Notes under the pieces: model-generated
Seen by the model: only the letters and a program-made list of their open reading frames with translations
Told to the model about the DNA's origin: nothing
Databases searched by the model: none
Shown: positions 1-8,550 of the stretch, piece by piece
Numbering within the stretch: position 1 is the stretch's first letter
Layout of the letters: every line of letters starts with the position of its first letter
Assembly (NCBI RefSeq): GCF_018687675.1
Contig: NZ_CP061302.1
Span: 818,192-882,191 of the forward strand
DNA length: 64,000 nucleotides
Direction of reading: 5' to 3'
Source: Polynucleobacter sp. MG-Unter2-18
GTDB taxonomy: Bacteria > Pseudomonadota > Gammaproteobacteria > Burkholderiales > Burkholderiaceae
Translations under genes and position numbers: made by a program

Positions 1-438
1 GTATTTGGATGGATGGCAGAGCAGTTGGGTACCGTCTTTATCCGTAGGGATAGTGCGCGCCATGCAAGGCAGGTTGTAGACCAGATGGCCGAGGTTCTGA
101 GAGTAGAGTCGGTCTGTATTTTCCCCGAGGGGACTTCTACCGTCGGGGAGGCAGTATTACCGTTTAAGCCCAATTTATTTGAGGCTGCCATCCTGGCGCC
201 TGCGCCAGTCTTTCCGATGGCAATTGCTTACCGATCAAGGTCTACGGGTCTGAGGAGCGATGCCCCTGCCTTTATTGGAGATATGGGGCTACTAGAATCG
301 ATGTCCAATGTCATTTCCAGCGGGGATGTGGATGCCCATTTAAGCCTAATGGATCCCTACTTAATAGGCGGTCCAAATAATCCGGATCGCAAGGAACTTG
401 CTCTCTACTGCCAAGAGGCTATTTCTAAAACCTTATAA
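1..438 (+). CDS. 1-acyl-sn-glycerol-3-phosphate acyltransferase, 5'-truncated
   Basis: C-terminal part of a PlsC-type acyltransferase, which would transfer an acyl chain to lysophosphatidic acid at the inner membrane. The reading frame is open from base 1, so the start and the catalytic HX4D motif lie left of the window. The visible part has the FPEGT block that binds the glycerophosphate, then a proline-containing segment (PFKPNLFEAA) typical of the family. The internal ATG at 13 is not a likely start because the frame is open upstream. It ends 65 bases before the PPK2 gene on the same strand. The family call rests on the FPEGT region only. Confidence 0.75.
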   Translation, partial: VFGWMAEQLGTVFIRRDSARHARQVVDQMAEVLRVESVCIFPEGTSTVGEAVLPFKPNLFEAAILAPAPVFPMAIAYRSRSTGLRSDAPAFIGDMGLLESMSNVISSGDVDAHLSLMDPYLIGGPNNPDRKELALYCQEAISKTL

Positions 439-503
439 ACAGCATATGTAATAAAAATGTCATATGCTAGAGGTACAAAGAAATACCTGTATCGGAAAGT
501 GAC

Positions 504-1409
504 ATGACATCAAAGCATAAAGAAATAGATGAGTGGTACAAGAGCGCTCGTGAAGACATTCTAGACAGCATGGATGAAGAGCTCGAAATGGAGCTCGACG
601 ATGATCGCCTGTCACCGGATGGCGGAAGTGCCTCTGTCATACCTCGAAATGTTTACTTTAAGGAATTGTTTCGCCTGCAAGGTGAATTGGTCAAACTCCA
701 AGATTGGGTAGTGGAAAACAAACTCAAGGTGGCTGTTTTATTTGAAGGTCGCGATTCTGCTGGTAAGGGTGGGGCGATCAAACGGATCACACAACGTCTT
801 AATCCTCGCGTTTGTAAAGTCGTTGCATTGACTGCGCCTAGCGAGCGTGAAAAAACCCAGTGGTACTTTCAGCGCTACGTATCTAATTTGCCTGCTGGTG
901 GTGAGATCGTATTGTTTGATCGTAGCTGGTACAACCGTGCTGGCGTTGAAAAGGTCATGGGATTTTGTAATGATGCCGAGTATGAGGAGTTCTTGCGTAC
1001 AGTTCCTGAGTTTGAACGCATGATTATTCGCTCCGGAATCATTCTGATTAAATACTGGTTTTCTATCTCAGACGATGAGCAATATAGTCGCTTCATGGTG
1101 CGCATTCATGATCCACTAAAGCAATGGAAACTGAGTCCAATGGATTTAGATGCTCGCCGTCGCTGGGAGGACTATACCAAGGCAAAAGAGATCATGCTTG
1201 AGCGTACAAATATTCCTGAGGCGCCTTGGTGGGTTGTGGCTGCAAACGATAAGAAAAAAGCCCGTCTTAATTGTATTTCGCACCTGCTGTCTCAAATTCC
1301 CTATAAGGAAATTGATCATCCTGAAATCACCTTGCCTGAACGAGTGCATAATCCGGATTATCTTCGTGGACCGGTGCCGAAAAATATGTACGTTCCCGAG
1401 ATCTATTGA
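504..1409 (+). CDS. Polyphosphate kinase 2 (PPK2) family protein
   Basis: 301 aa. PPK2 enzymes move phosphate between polyphosphate and nucleotides. The Walker A motif GRDSAGKGG is at residues 82-90, and the lid/Walker B block with DRSWYNRAGVEKVMGFC follows. The N-terminal ~45 residues are acidic (runs of Asp/Glu), beyond the single catalytic domain. The family splits into ADP-, AMP- and dual-acting classes, and I cannot assign the class from sequence alone. The next gene encodes a CYTH-like protein, another fold that binds polyphosphate or triphosphate, which fits a shared phosphate role. A second PPK2 lies at 37141-37914 on the other strand; the two differ clearly outside the catalytic motifs. 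Confidence 0.92.
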   Translation: MTSKHKEIDEWYKSAREDILDSMDEELEMELDDDRLSPDGGSASVIPRNVYFKELFRLQGELVKLQDWVVENKLKVAVLFEGRDSAGKGGAIKRITQRLNPRVCKVVALTAPSEREKTQWYFQRYVSNLPAGGEIVLFDRSWYNRAGVEKVMGFCNDAEYEEFLRTVPEFERMIIRSGIILIKYWFSISDDEQYSRFMVRIHDPLKQWKLSPMDLDARRRWEDYTKAKEIMLERTNIPEAPWWVVAANDKKKARLNCISHLLSQIPYKEIDHPEITLPERVHNPDYLRGPVPKNMYVPEIY

Positions 1410-1467
1410 CTTTCTAATATAGTCCTCGAAGTGTTAATCTCTCAGTATTTACCAAGGGGAGTAGCAC

Positions 1468-2295
1468 TTGAAACCAAAGCAAGGCATTACTAATAGAGAA
1501 TTTAAGCTTCTGATTAAGCCTCAGGGCTTAGATAGACGCAGCCGCATCACTATATTGAGCGATCAAATTCTTCAGTTTTGCAAAAAAAGCAAGGTGGAAT
1601 TTTTTCACTTAGATAACGCTACAACAGGCTTACGGAATATTTATTTTTACGATACGCCTGGTGAAGATTTCAGGCGCAATAATATTATTTTGCGTGTACG
1701 TGAGTCTCGTCAAAACATCTGGGTTGATGACTGGTGCGAGATTACCCTGAAGTGCCGTACAGGCGATTTACAGAAGTCTCATGAATTTGATCCATCACCT
1801 AAAAAAACAATCAAATCACGTTTACGCCTGAAAGAAGAAATTCTACGAGGCGATACGGTTGGAACAAGCAGGGCGATTTACTCCAATAACGCCATTTTAG
1901 ATGCGGTGCCTATTGACAGCCTTTTTGAAAAATCCTTAGCTAGTGTTGCCAAGTATTTCCCTGGCTTGATGACTTTGCCGATAGATAAAAAATCACCGAT
2001 TCGGATTGTTGGTGGCCGTACGAATAAGATTCTTGAGGCATGTCTGCCGATCGGTAATCTAGTCTTTGGGGATGGCGTTCAAGCGCATTGTGAGATCGCC
2101 ATCTGGATGAAGAGTGTGGGTGATCCTATTGTTGGAGAGCTGGCTTTTTCTTATCGAGTCAATGATGCCAACCGTGGTCAAGCTAAAGCGCATAAGCGCG
2201 CTGATAAGTTCTTCAAGAAACTCCAAGTGGAATTAGAAAGTTGGCTAGAAATTGGCAGCACCAAAACTGCCTTGGTATACGGAAAACCTGAGTGA
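1468..2295 (+). CDS. CYTH-like (triphosphate tunnel) domain protein
   Basis: 275 aa. The start is a TTG preceded by AGGGGAG six bases upstream; no ATG fits as well. The N-terminal half has a NREFKLL start, then YFYDTPGEDFRRNNIILRVR, which matches the CYTH/VTC pattern of a tyrosine-phenylalanine strand, DTP, and LRxR, followed by W-x-EITLKCR. CYTH proteins are triphosphatases or adenylate cyclases, and VTC relatives make polyphosphate. It lies 58 bases after PPK2 and its stop overlaps the chromate transporter start by four bases. Function inferred: triphosphate or polyphosphate binding. The canonical ExExK signature is degenerate (REFKL), so catalysis is uncertain. Confidence 0.55.
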   Translation: MKPKQGITNREFKLLIKPQGLDRRSRITILSDQILQFCKKSKVEFFHLDNATTGLRNIYFYDTPGEDFRRNNIILRVRESRQNIWVDDWCEITLKCRTGDLQKSHEFDPSPKKTIKSRLRLKEEILRGDTVGTSRAIYSNNAILDAVPIDSLFEKSLASVAKYFPGLMTLPIDKKSPIRIVGGRTNKILEACLPIGNLVFGDGVQAHCEIAIWMKSVGDPIVGELAFSYRVNDANRGQAKAHKRADKFFKKLQVELESWLEIGSTKTALVYGKPE

Positions 2296-2864
2296 GCTCA
2301 CCGCTTCCAGTGAATACACAGTTAGCTAAGTCTCCCGACTTGGTTGATCTGTTTATTCAGTTTTTAACTATTGGCGCCATCAGTTTTGGTGGGGGCATCA
2401 TTGCCTACGAACGAATCCTCTTGGTAGAAAAGCGCAAGTGGCTCAGTGCTGATGAGTTTATGGCGTACTTAGCTATTAGTCAGACAATGCCGGGCTTAAA
2501 TTCTGTCAATATGGCTGTGCTAGCTGGAGATCATCTTCGTGGTGTCCTTGGCGCTATCATTGCGACCCTTGGCTTGATCCTGCCGGGCTCAATCTTTGTA
2601 TTGGGCATTGGCCTCATTTACGCCAACGCTGGAGACCACCCCTCGATTAATTGGATTCTTGGAGGTATTGCAGCGGCAGCTACCGGTTTGCTGGCAGCCA
2701 TTACTTATAAGATCGGCGATACCCACTGGCGTCACGTGAAGTCTCTAGCGATCATTATTTGCACATTTGTATTGATGAGCATCTTCAAGCTTTCACTGCC
2801 ATATGTGATCTTGATTATGGCGCCAATATCGATCTATCTCTATAGTCCGGGTCAATCCCAATGA
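2292..2864 (+). CDS. Chromate transporter, N-terminal half-type subunit (ChrA family)
   Basis: 190 aa, about five hydrophobic segments. CHR-family proteins export chromate; many bacteria encode two single-domain halves instead of one long ChrA. It has the family signature FLTIGAISFGGG near the N-terminus and a later SQTMPGLNSVNMA block, equivalent to the QxxPGP motif. Its start overlaps the preceding gene's stop (ATGA-type overlap), and its end overlaps the second half by four bases, so the three genes form one transcription and translation unit. There is no sign of a frameshift between halves: both have their own start and a full domain. Confidence 0.88.
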   Translation: MSSPLPVNTQLAKSPDLVDLFIQFLTIGAISFGGGIIAYERILLVEKRKWLSADEFMAYLAISQTMPGLNSVNMAVLAGDHLRGVLGAIIATLGLILPGSIFVLGIGLIYANAGDHPSINWILGGIAAAATGLLAAITYKIGDTHWRHVKSLAIIICTFVLMSIFKLSLPYVILIMAPISIYLYSPGQSQ

Positions 2865-3385
2865 GTCTATTGATTCACTTGGCCTGGACTTTTGCTTTGC
2901 TTTCCATTTTGGCGGTTGGTGGTGGCACTGCCGTGCTGCCAGAGATGCAAACCATACTCGCACATCAGTTCGGCATAGACCATACTCAATTTGTTCATAT
3001 TTATAGTATTGGACAGTTGGCGCCCGGCCCCAATATGTTGATGGTCTTAGTGATTGGCTATCAAATTGCTGGGCTCCTCGGTGCAGGCGTAGTCTTGCTA
3101 TCTTTCTTTTTACCTTCAAGTCTGATGTGCTTTTATATGGGAAGACTTTGGAATCGTTTTGGAGAGAGTCCTTGGCGACGATCTATTCAAAATGCACTTG
3201 AACCCATTTCTATTGGCCTCATGTCATCCGGTGTTTATGCTGTTGCTAAGGCATCTATAGTGAGCAGCATTACCTTGGCGCTTGCTCTCGTCACTCTGTA
3301 CCTTATCCTCAGAACCAAGATTAATCCGGTGTTAGTTATTCTTGGCTCAGGAGGGTTTGGTGCTTTACTAATGGCCTATTTGTAA
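2861..3385 (+). CDS. Chromate transporter, second half-type subunit (ChrA family)
   Basis: 174 aa membrane protein and partner of the preceding CHR subunit. It repeats the domain signature: LAVGGGTAVLPEM near the N-terminus and YSIGQLAPGPNMLMV, the GQxxPGP motif. The ATG overlaps the upstream stop by four bases, indicating coupled translation. Single-domain CHR pairs have opposite membrane topologies and need each other to export chromate; that is family knowledge and not visible here. The gene ends 11 bases from the end of the convergent TonB receptor gene. Confidence 0.88.
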   Translation: MSLLIHLAWTFALLSILAVGGGTAVLPEMQTILAHQFGIDHTQFVHIYSIGQLAPGPNMLMVLVIGYQIAGLLGAGVVLLSFFLPSSLMCFYMGRLWNRFGESPWRRSIQNALEPISIGLMSSGVYAVAKASIVSSITLALALVTLYLILRTKINPVLVILGSGGFGALLMAYL

Positions 3386-3395
3386 TAAGAAAAAA

Positions 3396-5477
3396 TTAGA
3401 AGGTTCCACGTAATCCAAGCATGAGGCTTCTACCGGGTTGCGGCGCAAAGAGTCTGACAGCCATTGGTGTAGTGGCATACCGAATTTGCTCATTAAGTAA
3501 GTTTTTCAGATTCAGATACACAGTCCAATTCACATCTTGAATTTTCTCTGTATAAGAGATGCCAGCATTTAATAAGTTGTAACTCGGTGCTGGTCCAATT
3601 TCCCAGTTAGCCAGTTTGTTCTGTTGATAGCTATAGATGTAGGTAGCATTAGTAAGCCAGCCATTACGCTGATGTGCGATCTCAGCGCCTAAACGCGGAG
3701 CAGGCTGGAGTGGCAGATTGCCACCTGCATCAAAGGTTCCTTGGGAAGCATCTCCAAAAACACGACCACCAACACCATGCTCACGCCAGTTATAAGTAAG
3801 CTCGCCCTCAACACCCTTAATGGTTGCTGCAGCTTGCTGTGCTGTAACTACAGAGAAGTTTTCTTGGGTAGGGATATATTGGCCAGTGTAGTAACCATAA
3901 ATATAGTTATTAAAACGATTGGCATACACACTAGCTTTAGCGCGCATCAATCCACTAGTTTTTTGAAGATTGAATTCTAGATTATGTGAAGTTTCTTTAT
4001 TAAGATTGGGATTGCCAATATCAAAAGTAGCAGTAGATTCATGTGCACCATACGAGTAAAGTTCTTGGGCGCTCGGAGCACGTTGTGAAACTGTATACGC
4101 TGCACCTGCACCATGACCTTGCATAAAGTTCCATAAACCACCAGCTGAGTAAGAGAGTAAATTAAAGCTACGATTTTGCAATGTTATCGCTGGTGTATTT
4201 CCACCGGTATTGACTGTTTGTTGCTCTAGCGCAGTTCCAAGATTTGGCTTTTGTGCCATATTGTTATAGCGCAGGCCAAGATTACCTTGTAGAGAATTCC
4301 ACCTGCCTTCCTCAATCCAAAATAAAGCATTGGAATTGGTTTTAGTTGGCGGCACTATTGCATAGCTTCCGGTGCCAAGTTCCGTAGCATTGAGTGAGGC
4401 TGTAGATATCTGCGCCCCAAAAGTGCCTTTCCAGCCGGCTATTGGATTATGGGCTAATTCAAAACGCGCTTCGTTAGCAATATTTTTCCAGAGTGATGCT
4501 GCTACACCCGTGTTATTAAATTCAGTGTGGTTGTAATTTGAATTGGCTGCACTAAATTTGAATGAAGAAAAGCCTGCAAATGGATCGCGCGTTTGATGTT
4601 GCAGATCATATCGATTTTGCGACTGATTGATTGATCCACCTTCAGGTGTTGGTATGCCGTACTTATTATTTAAGCGCTCGACTGAAACGCCGGTATATCC
4701 ATTTTGGCCAATATGAGAAACACCAACGCCCAAATTATTCTGATTACTAAATGAGTTTGGCAACTTACCTGAGTATGGAACGCTCTGCGCTTGGCCAGGA
4801 TTAATAGACCACGCTTGATTTGGACCACCCTGATTGGCGTATCCAGGTATGCGATAGTCATTGGCATTATTGATGGCGGTATCTACGTGAACCGCTACTG
4901 AGCCAAAAGCGCTATCTACCTCTACCGCTCCAGCTCTGCCATTGTTCACTGTTTCATAGCTGGTATTGATAGCGCCCGTTGGTCGATCAGGTAGGTTAGT
5001 CAAAATACGATCATTCACTACGTTAACCAGGCCGCCACTAGATCCCGAGCCATAGAGGAGGGCAGCAGCACCACGCAAGATTTCAACTTGATGTGCATTT
5101 TGCATATTATTACCAACCGCATGATCTTGCGAGATGTTTGAGACATCGCCCACTGATAGACCATTTTGCAAAATTTGTACTCGAGCACCTTCAAGGCCGC
5201 GAATGACTGGACGCGATGATCCTGCGCCATAGCCTGTTGCGGATATACCTAATTCATTGGCAAGCGTGGCACCTAAAGTACTGCCTAATTTATTAAGTAG
5301 CTCATCGCCTTGCAAGATCTTGGTTGGCGTCAAAATACTTTGTGTTGCCTCTTGAGATCCAGTAGCCGTGATTTCAAGAGAGGGCTCAGATTGTGCGAGG
5401 GCGGCAGTGCCAATGAATCCTGATATCAAAACATAGATCAGCTTGTGCTGAGCTAGTGGCTTGTTGGTTTGATACAT
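3396..5477 (-). CDS. TonB-dependent outer membrane receptor, ZnuD-like
   Basis: 693 aa. The start is the ATG at 5477, preceded by AAGGA at good spacing; it gives a signal peptide ending in ALAQ. The plug region carries RPVIRGLEGARVQILQNG and QVEILRGAAALLYGSG; the barrel has RAPSAQELYSYGAHEST and ends in a C-terminal Phe. These blocks resemble the zinc receptor ZnuD of Neisseria, so zinc or another metal complex is the likely substrate, imported with TonB-ExbBD energy. Unlike Neisseria ZnuD, I see no His/Asp-rich extracellular metal loop, so the substrate may differ. The small His-rich gene 91 bases upstream on the same strand is probably co-transcribed. Confidence 0.85.
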   Translation of the reverse strand: MYQTNKPLAQHKLIYVLISGFIGTAALAQSEPSLEITATGSQEATQSILTPTKILQGDELLNKLGSTLGATLANELGISATGYGAGSSRPVIRGLEGARVQILQNGLSVGDVSNISQDHAVGNNMQNAHQVEILRGAAALLYGSGSSGGLVNVVNDRILTNLPDRPTGAINTSYETVNNGRAGAVEVDSAFGSVAVHVDTAINNANDYRIPGYANQGGPNQAWSINPGQAQSVPYSGKLPNSFSNQNNLGVGVSHIGQNGYTGVSVERLNNKYGIPTPEGGSINQSQNRYDLQHQTRDPFAGFSSFKFSAANSNYNHTEFNNTGVAASLWKNIANEARFELAHNPIAGWKGTFGAQISTASLNATELGTGSYAIVPPTKTNSNALFWIEEGRWNSLQGNLGLRYNNMAQKPNLGTALEQQTVNTGGNTPAITLQNRSFNLLSYSAGGLWNFMQGHGAGAAYTVSQRAPSAQELYSYGAHESTATFDIGNPNLNKETSHNLEFNLQKTSGLMRAKASVYANRFNNYIYGYYTGQYIPTQENFSVVTAQQAAATIKGVEGELTYNWREHGVGGRVFGDASQGTFDAGGNLPLQPAPRLGAEIAHQRNGWLTNATYIYSYQQNKLANWEIGPAPSYNLLNAGISYTEKIQDVNWTVYLNLKNLLNEQIRYATTPMAVRLFAPQPGRSLMLGLRGTF

Positions 5478-5567
5478 GTAATTTCCTTCAATCCTTATGC
5501 GCGCTAGCAATTAGATAGCGCAATAAATCTAGAGGCCAAACATGTTTAGTTTGGCGTGTCGGGTGAT

Positions 5568-5933
5568 TTACAGGATGAAGCTAGGTGGGGCTCTAGATTG
5601 GTATAGCCCAATTTGAATTCGGGCTGGTGAAGGATTGTTTGATGCTAAATGTGCTTCCTGAGAGAGATCGCTAGGAAGGAAAAGTTTTGATGTTGAGGCA
5701 ACAAAGCCAGCAAGCGTCAGGGCATCGAGTAAATGACAGCTTTCAAAGCTATGACCAGTTACAGGCGCTTGATCTGTGCAACTCAGTTCAACAGTTTGAT
5801 GATGTATGCCGGAGTGAGAAATGCTGTGAGCAAAGCCAATCCAGTGGGTACCCAATAAGCTAGCAAGTAGAAAACTGAGGGCAAGAAATCCCCTGAGATG
5901 CTTTCTGAATTTGCTTAAAAATGAGGCTTCCAT
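5568..5933 (-). CDS. Small secreted His/Cys-containing protein (DUF2946-like)
   Basis: 121 aa. The open frame extends further upstream, but that part only translates the tRNA-Pro gene backwards, so I take the ATG at 5933, which gives a positively charged N-terminus and a signal-peptide-like segment (FLALSFLLASLLG). The mature part has clustered histidines (HWIGFAHSISHSGIHH) and two cysteines in a C-x12-C region, suggesting periplasmic metal binding. Proteins of this kind are often encoded beside TonB metal receptors, as here (receptor downstream on the same strand). DUF2946 membership is a pattern-based guess. Confidence 0.6.
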   Translation of the reverse strand: MEASFLSKFRKHLRGFLALSFLLASLLGTHWIGFAHSISHSGIHHQTVELSCTDQAPVTGHSFESCHLLDALTLAGFVASTSKLFLPSDLSQEAHLASNNPSPARIQIGLYQSRAPPSFIL

Positions 5934-5993
5934 GTCCCGAATCTTACAGTATTTGCCCCTGTAGGGCATCTCGGTGTAGAATATCAATTCCGT

Positions 5994-6070
5994 CGGAGTG
6001 TAGCGCAGCCTGGTAGCGCACCTGCTTTGGGAGCAGGGGGTCCAAGGTTCGAATCCTTGTACTCCGACCA
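5994..6070 (+). tRNA. tRNA-Pro (TGG)
   Basis: 77 nt including encoded CCA. The acceptor stem CGGAGTG pairs with TACTCCG with one G-T. The anticodon arm CCTGC/GCAGG holds the loop TTTGGGA with anticodon TGG. The T arm is CAAGG-TTCGAAT-CCTTG. It lies 36 bases before tRNA-Arg on the same strand. Confidence 0.96.
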
Positions 6071-6106
6071 CTTTCCCTTATTGTTCTAGATAGACCCAGC
6101 ATATAA

Positions 6107-6183
<77 letters not shown>

Positions 6184-6276
6184 AAAACTAAAAGCCGAAA
6201 GCAAGTAAAACAAAGGCTTGCGGGTAGAAATCTCAAGAACAGATAACGCCGACTAGATTCAATTTATACACCCTTT

Positions 6277-6314
6277 TTGACCAGATTTGACTATCGTTTG
6301 ACCAAAATTTGACC
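6277..6314 (+). repeat. Left-end TTGACC arm-type repeats
   Basis: TTGACC at 6277, 6298 and 6309 with a variant TTGACT at 6287, so steps of 10, 11 and 11 bases, about one helical turn. The same hexamer at 11-base spacing occurs at 15132/15143 and 15334/15345. Such phased direct repeats close to a tRNA attachment site suit arm-type binding sites of a lambda-type integrase. The surrounding gene-free stretch (6184-6579) is otherwise A/T-rich with no further structure that I recognise. Confidence 0.55.
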
Positions 6315-6579
6315 ACGTTCAACGGCTTTTGGTTGCAAATACTAGATATGGGGTACCACCCCCACCTAAGTATTTTTCCTAAGTCCTAACAAAGACCCCT
6401 ATACCCCCGATACACAGTTAGGAGTCCCTAGATCAGACTTACATAGTATTTTGGACAAAGGTCTTCGTATGCACAAACTGATAAAAATATGTGGATCTTG
6501 GACGCTATTTTAGAAAAATAAATCTCTTGCAAAACTAAGGTCTCCAATTCAAGATTGAAATCTAAATAAGGGGCAGTTA

Positions 6580-6789
6580 ATGAAGGGATTTTTTATTATG
6601 TGGGGCGTGACGTTTTTATTTACTTTTATTACGGGTATGTTTGATAAAAGTTATAAGGAGCCTTGGTTTAATAGAGCATTTAGAGCGGCTGGCTACACAT
6701 TTATGTTTTGTATCGTCTTAGTAATTCTTAGTTTTTTGGGTATAAGTGGGTCTGGTGATGAATACGGCGAGACTTATTACCGACGTTAA
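6580..6789 (+). CDS. Small two-helix membrane protein, unknown
   Basis: 69 aa with two hydrophobic stretches (about residues 5-20 and 38-55) joined by a basic loop, and a short polar tail ending ETYYRR. GGGGCAG lies a few bases before the ATG and is a weak ribosome site. It is the first gene inside the left end of the tRNA-Arg element and is followed after five bases by the next gene, so the two are likely co-transcribed. I do not recognise a family. Confidence 0.6.
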   Translation: MKGFFIMWGVTFLFTFITGMFDKSYKEPWFNRAFRAAGYTFMFCIVLVILSFLGISGSGDEYGETYYRR

Positions 6790-6794
6790 GACTA

Positions 6795-7301
6795 ATGGCA
6801 AAAATTGAACTCTACTTTGGAAACCCCACGACCGATAAAGAGTGGGAAATGGTTGAGGCAGAGGCACATGCTGGTGATATATGCATTGAATCTGCGGTGA
6901 TACAAGACTTTTACTCAATAATTAAACCAATGTTGGTAAAGACGAAGGAGGGGGATAACTACTTTGAATTAGTCATATATAGGCTTTTTGATGTCCTAGT
7001 TACGCTTCCACGCATATCTATGGGTGCTTACAGGCACAATGGTTTTGTATTACCAAAAATGACAATTCATGGGGAATATGCTAAAGATAAAGAAACGCAT
7101 GAAAAAATAATGATTTCAGACACAATGATTGAGGATTTAGGAAGTGAGTTTGAATACAAATGGAATTTTGAATATTTTGACTTTAAGCGTATAGGCAAGG
7201 TTGAAGTGTTAGAAAACGAAGTGATTTACCTGCTTAAAAATAAACCGCATGTTTACCGTTTTGGTAGTTTCATGCAGGCTAAAAGGATAAAAAATGCTTA
7301 A
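6795..7301 (+). CDS. Unknown protein of the element's left block
   Basis: 168 aa soluble protein without a signal peptide or clear membrane segment. Acidic N-terminal part, then aromatic/charged segments (WNFEYFDFKRIGKVEV, KPHVYRFGSFMQAKR). No family recognised. It is preceded by the small membrane gene (five bases) and overlaps the next start by eight bases, so translation is probably coupled. Genes at this position in satellite-like elements often act on phage or host, but nothing in the sequence shows a role. Confidence 0.6.
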   Translation: MAKIELYFGNPTTDKEWEMVEAEAHAGDICIESAVIQDFYSIIKPMLVKTKEGDNYFELVIYRLFDVLVTLPRISMGAYRHNGFVLPKMTIHGEYAKDKETHEKIMISDTMIEDLGSEFEYKWNFEYFDFKRIGKVEVLENEVIYLLKNKPHVYRFGSFMQAKRIKNA

Positions 7302-7653
7302 AAGCCTATTTTTTTTATCTATCTTATGTTCAGTCACGGCATACGCTAAGACTTATGATTTAATTCTGACCCCTTGCGATGTAGGAACAAACTGTAAAAA
7401 GTGTTATGAAGTTGTAAAGGTGTCTTATTCAGTTGATGTAGTTAAAAAACAAGTAACCATCTCAGGTAAGAGCATTGAAGGAAAAGACATTAATGAGGTT
7501 AATGACAAATGCAAGGTGATCGATGGGAAAAACTGGAGCTGCGACTCGGTCTTCATGACTACTCAAGCAAAGAGCGGAGTCGTTACTATTGCCAATAAAT
7601 CTTCATCAAGTCTAGCAAACAATAAAAAAGAGGTTTGCTTGGTCAGTCTTTAA
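7294..7653 (+). CDS. Small exported Cys-rich protein, unknown
   Basis: 119 aa. Signal peptide LKSLFFLSILCSVTAYA with an AYA-like cleavage site, then a mature domain with cysteines in the pattern C-x6-C-x2-C followed by three more, suggesting disulfide bonds in the periplasm. AAGGA lies upstream of the ATG at good spacing. It overlaps the previous gene by eight bases. No family recognised. Confidence 0.65.
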   Translation: MLKSLFFLSILCSVTAYAKTYDLILTPCDVGTNCKKCYEVVKVSYSVDVVKKQVTISGKSIEGKDINEVNDKCKVIDGKNWSCDSVFMTTQAKSGVVTIANKSSSSLANNKKEVCLVSL

Positions 7654-7690
7654 CTTTCTTTAATTTACGTACTGCAACCAAGGGGGATCA

Positions 7691-8035
7691 ATGGGGTCAT
7701 TTCATAAAGCAAGCTGTCCTTGTGGATTTGAAACAAGCGTTGTTGTCGGCGGGAGCAGAGAAACTTATATGACAGATTCTACTTTCCCCTTTTACTGTGA
7801 AGAGGATGGTCTTATATCTGTAAATTTTAGAGAAGAGCCTTTTACTTGCGATTGTTGTAAGTCCACCGACATTAAGCAGTACGGTATCCCGCCGATATCT
7901 CTCCCACCTACGGGTGAATCCCCTTGGCCAACACTTCAAGCATGGGATTTTCAGGCATATCGAGAGGGCAACCTTTGCCCAAAGTGTAAAAAAATGACTC
8001 TTATCTTTGGTGGCTCAGAAATACGTTTTGATTAA
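7691..8035 (+). CDS. Zinc-ribbon-like unknown protein
   Basis: 114 aa. Three cysteine pairs: CPCGF near the N-terminus, CDCC in the middle and CPKC close to the C-terminus, typical of small zinc-binding ribbons. The central part is Pro-rich (IPPISLPPTGESPWP). AAGGGGG precedes the ATG. It is cytoplasmic by composition. It could be a regulator or nucleic-acid-binding protein of the element, but that is only inferred from the zinc-ribbon pattern. Confidence 0.65.
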   Translation: MGSFHKASCPCGFETSVVVGGSRETYMTDSTFPFYCEEDGLISVNFREEPFTCDCCKSTDIKQYGIPPISLPPTGESPWPTLQAWDFQAYREGNLCPKCKKMTLIFGGSEIRFD

Positions 8036-8100
8036 ATCTTTTTAGTTATTAAAAATATATGAATAAATTATTATGTATGAGTCATGCTCGAGGAGGCACT

Positions 8101-8400
8101 GTGCAAATTAAGTTAATAGTTTTAACCTTTTTAATTTACAACTCTAATGCGGTATTTGCAGATACTATTTGGTGCAAGATGTTCAATGCAGGCTGTATTA
8201 CTGAAGAACAACTACAAAAGCAGCGGAACTATTGCGCACAGATGGGAAATGATTCTTATCGTGAAAACCTTAATAAAGCCTTAGCCGACCCCACTGTGTG
8301 GCAATTTGCGGGTAGTAAAAGCGCACAAGATTACGCTACGATACGTGAACGTCAGATGACTATTACCTGTTTCAAAACGACTACTCCACAAAGTTACTAA
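8101..8400 (+). CDS. Small exported protein, unknown
   Basis: 99 aa from the GTG at 8101. I prefer this over the ATG at 8059 because GAGGAGG lies four bases before the GTG and the protein then begins with a signal peptide (QIKLIVLTFLIYNSNAVFA). The mature part has four cysteines and a helical, Gln/Asn-rich segment (EEQLQKQRNYCAQMGNDSY). No family recognised. Last gene of the five-gene left block; 150 A/T-rich bases separate it from the glycosyltransferase. Confidence 0.6.
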   Translation: MQIKLIVLTFLIYNSNAVFADTIWCKMFNAGCITEEQLQKQRNYCAQMGNDSYRENLNKALADPTVWQFAGSKSAQDYATIRERQMTITCFKTTTPQSY

Positions 8401-8550
8401 ATTGTATTCGAACAAAAACCTAAGCTATTTCTTTGAAAAATATTTTAGAAATTATCTTTTAATAAAGAATTTACGAACAATATTCAAAATAAAAATATGT
8501 TATTCCACTGGTGCTTATGTTCTTTAAAATACTAATATTGATCAGCTAAC

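Noticed and set aside
2292..3385. Frameshifted single chromate transporter gene
   Set aside because: Each half has its own start, full domain and ATGA-type overlap; paired single-domain CHR genes are a known arrangement.
5934..6071. Upstream extension of the His-rich small protein through tRNA-Pro
   Set aside because: That part is only the reverse translation of the tRNA gene; the ATG at 5933 starts a proper signal peptide.
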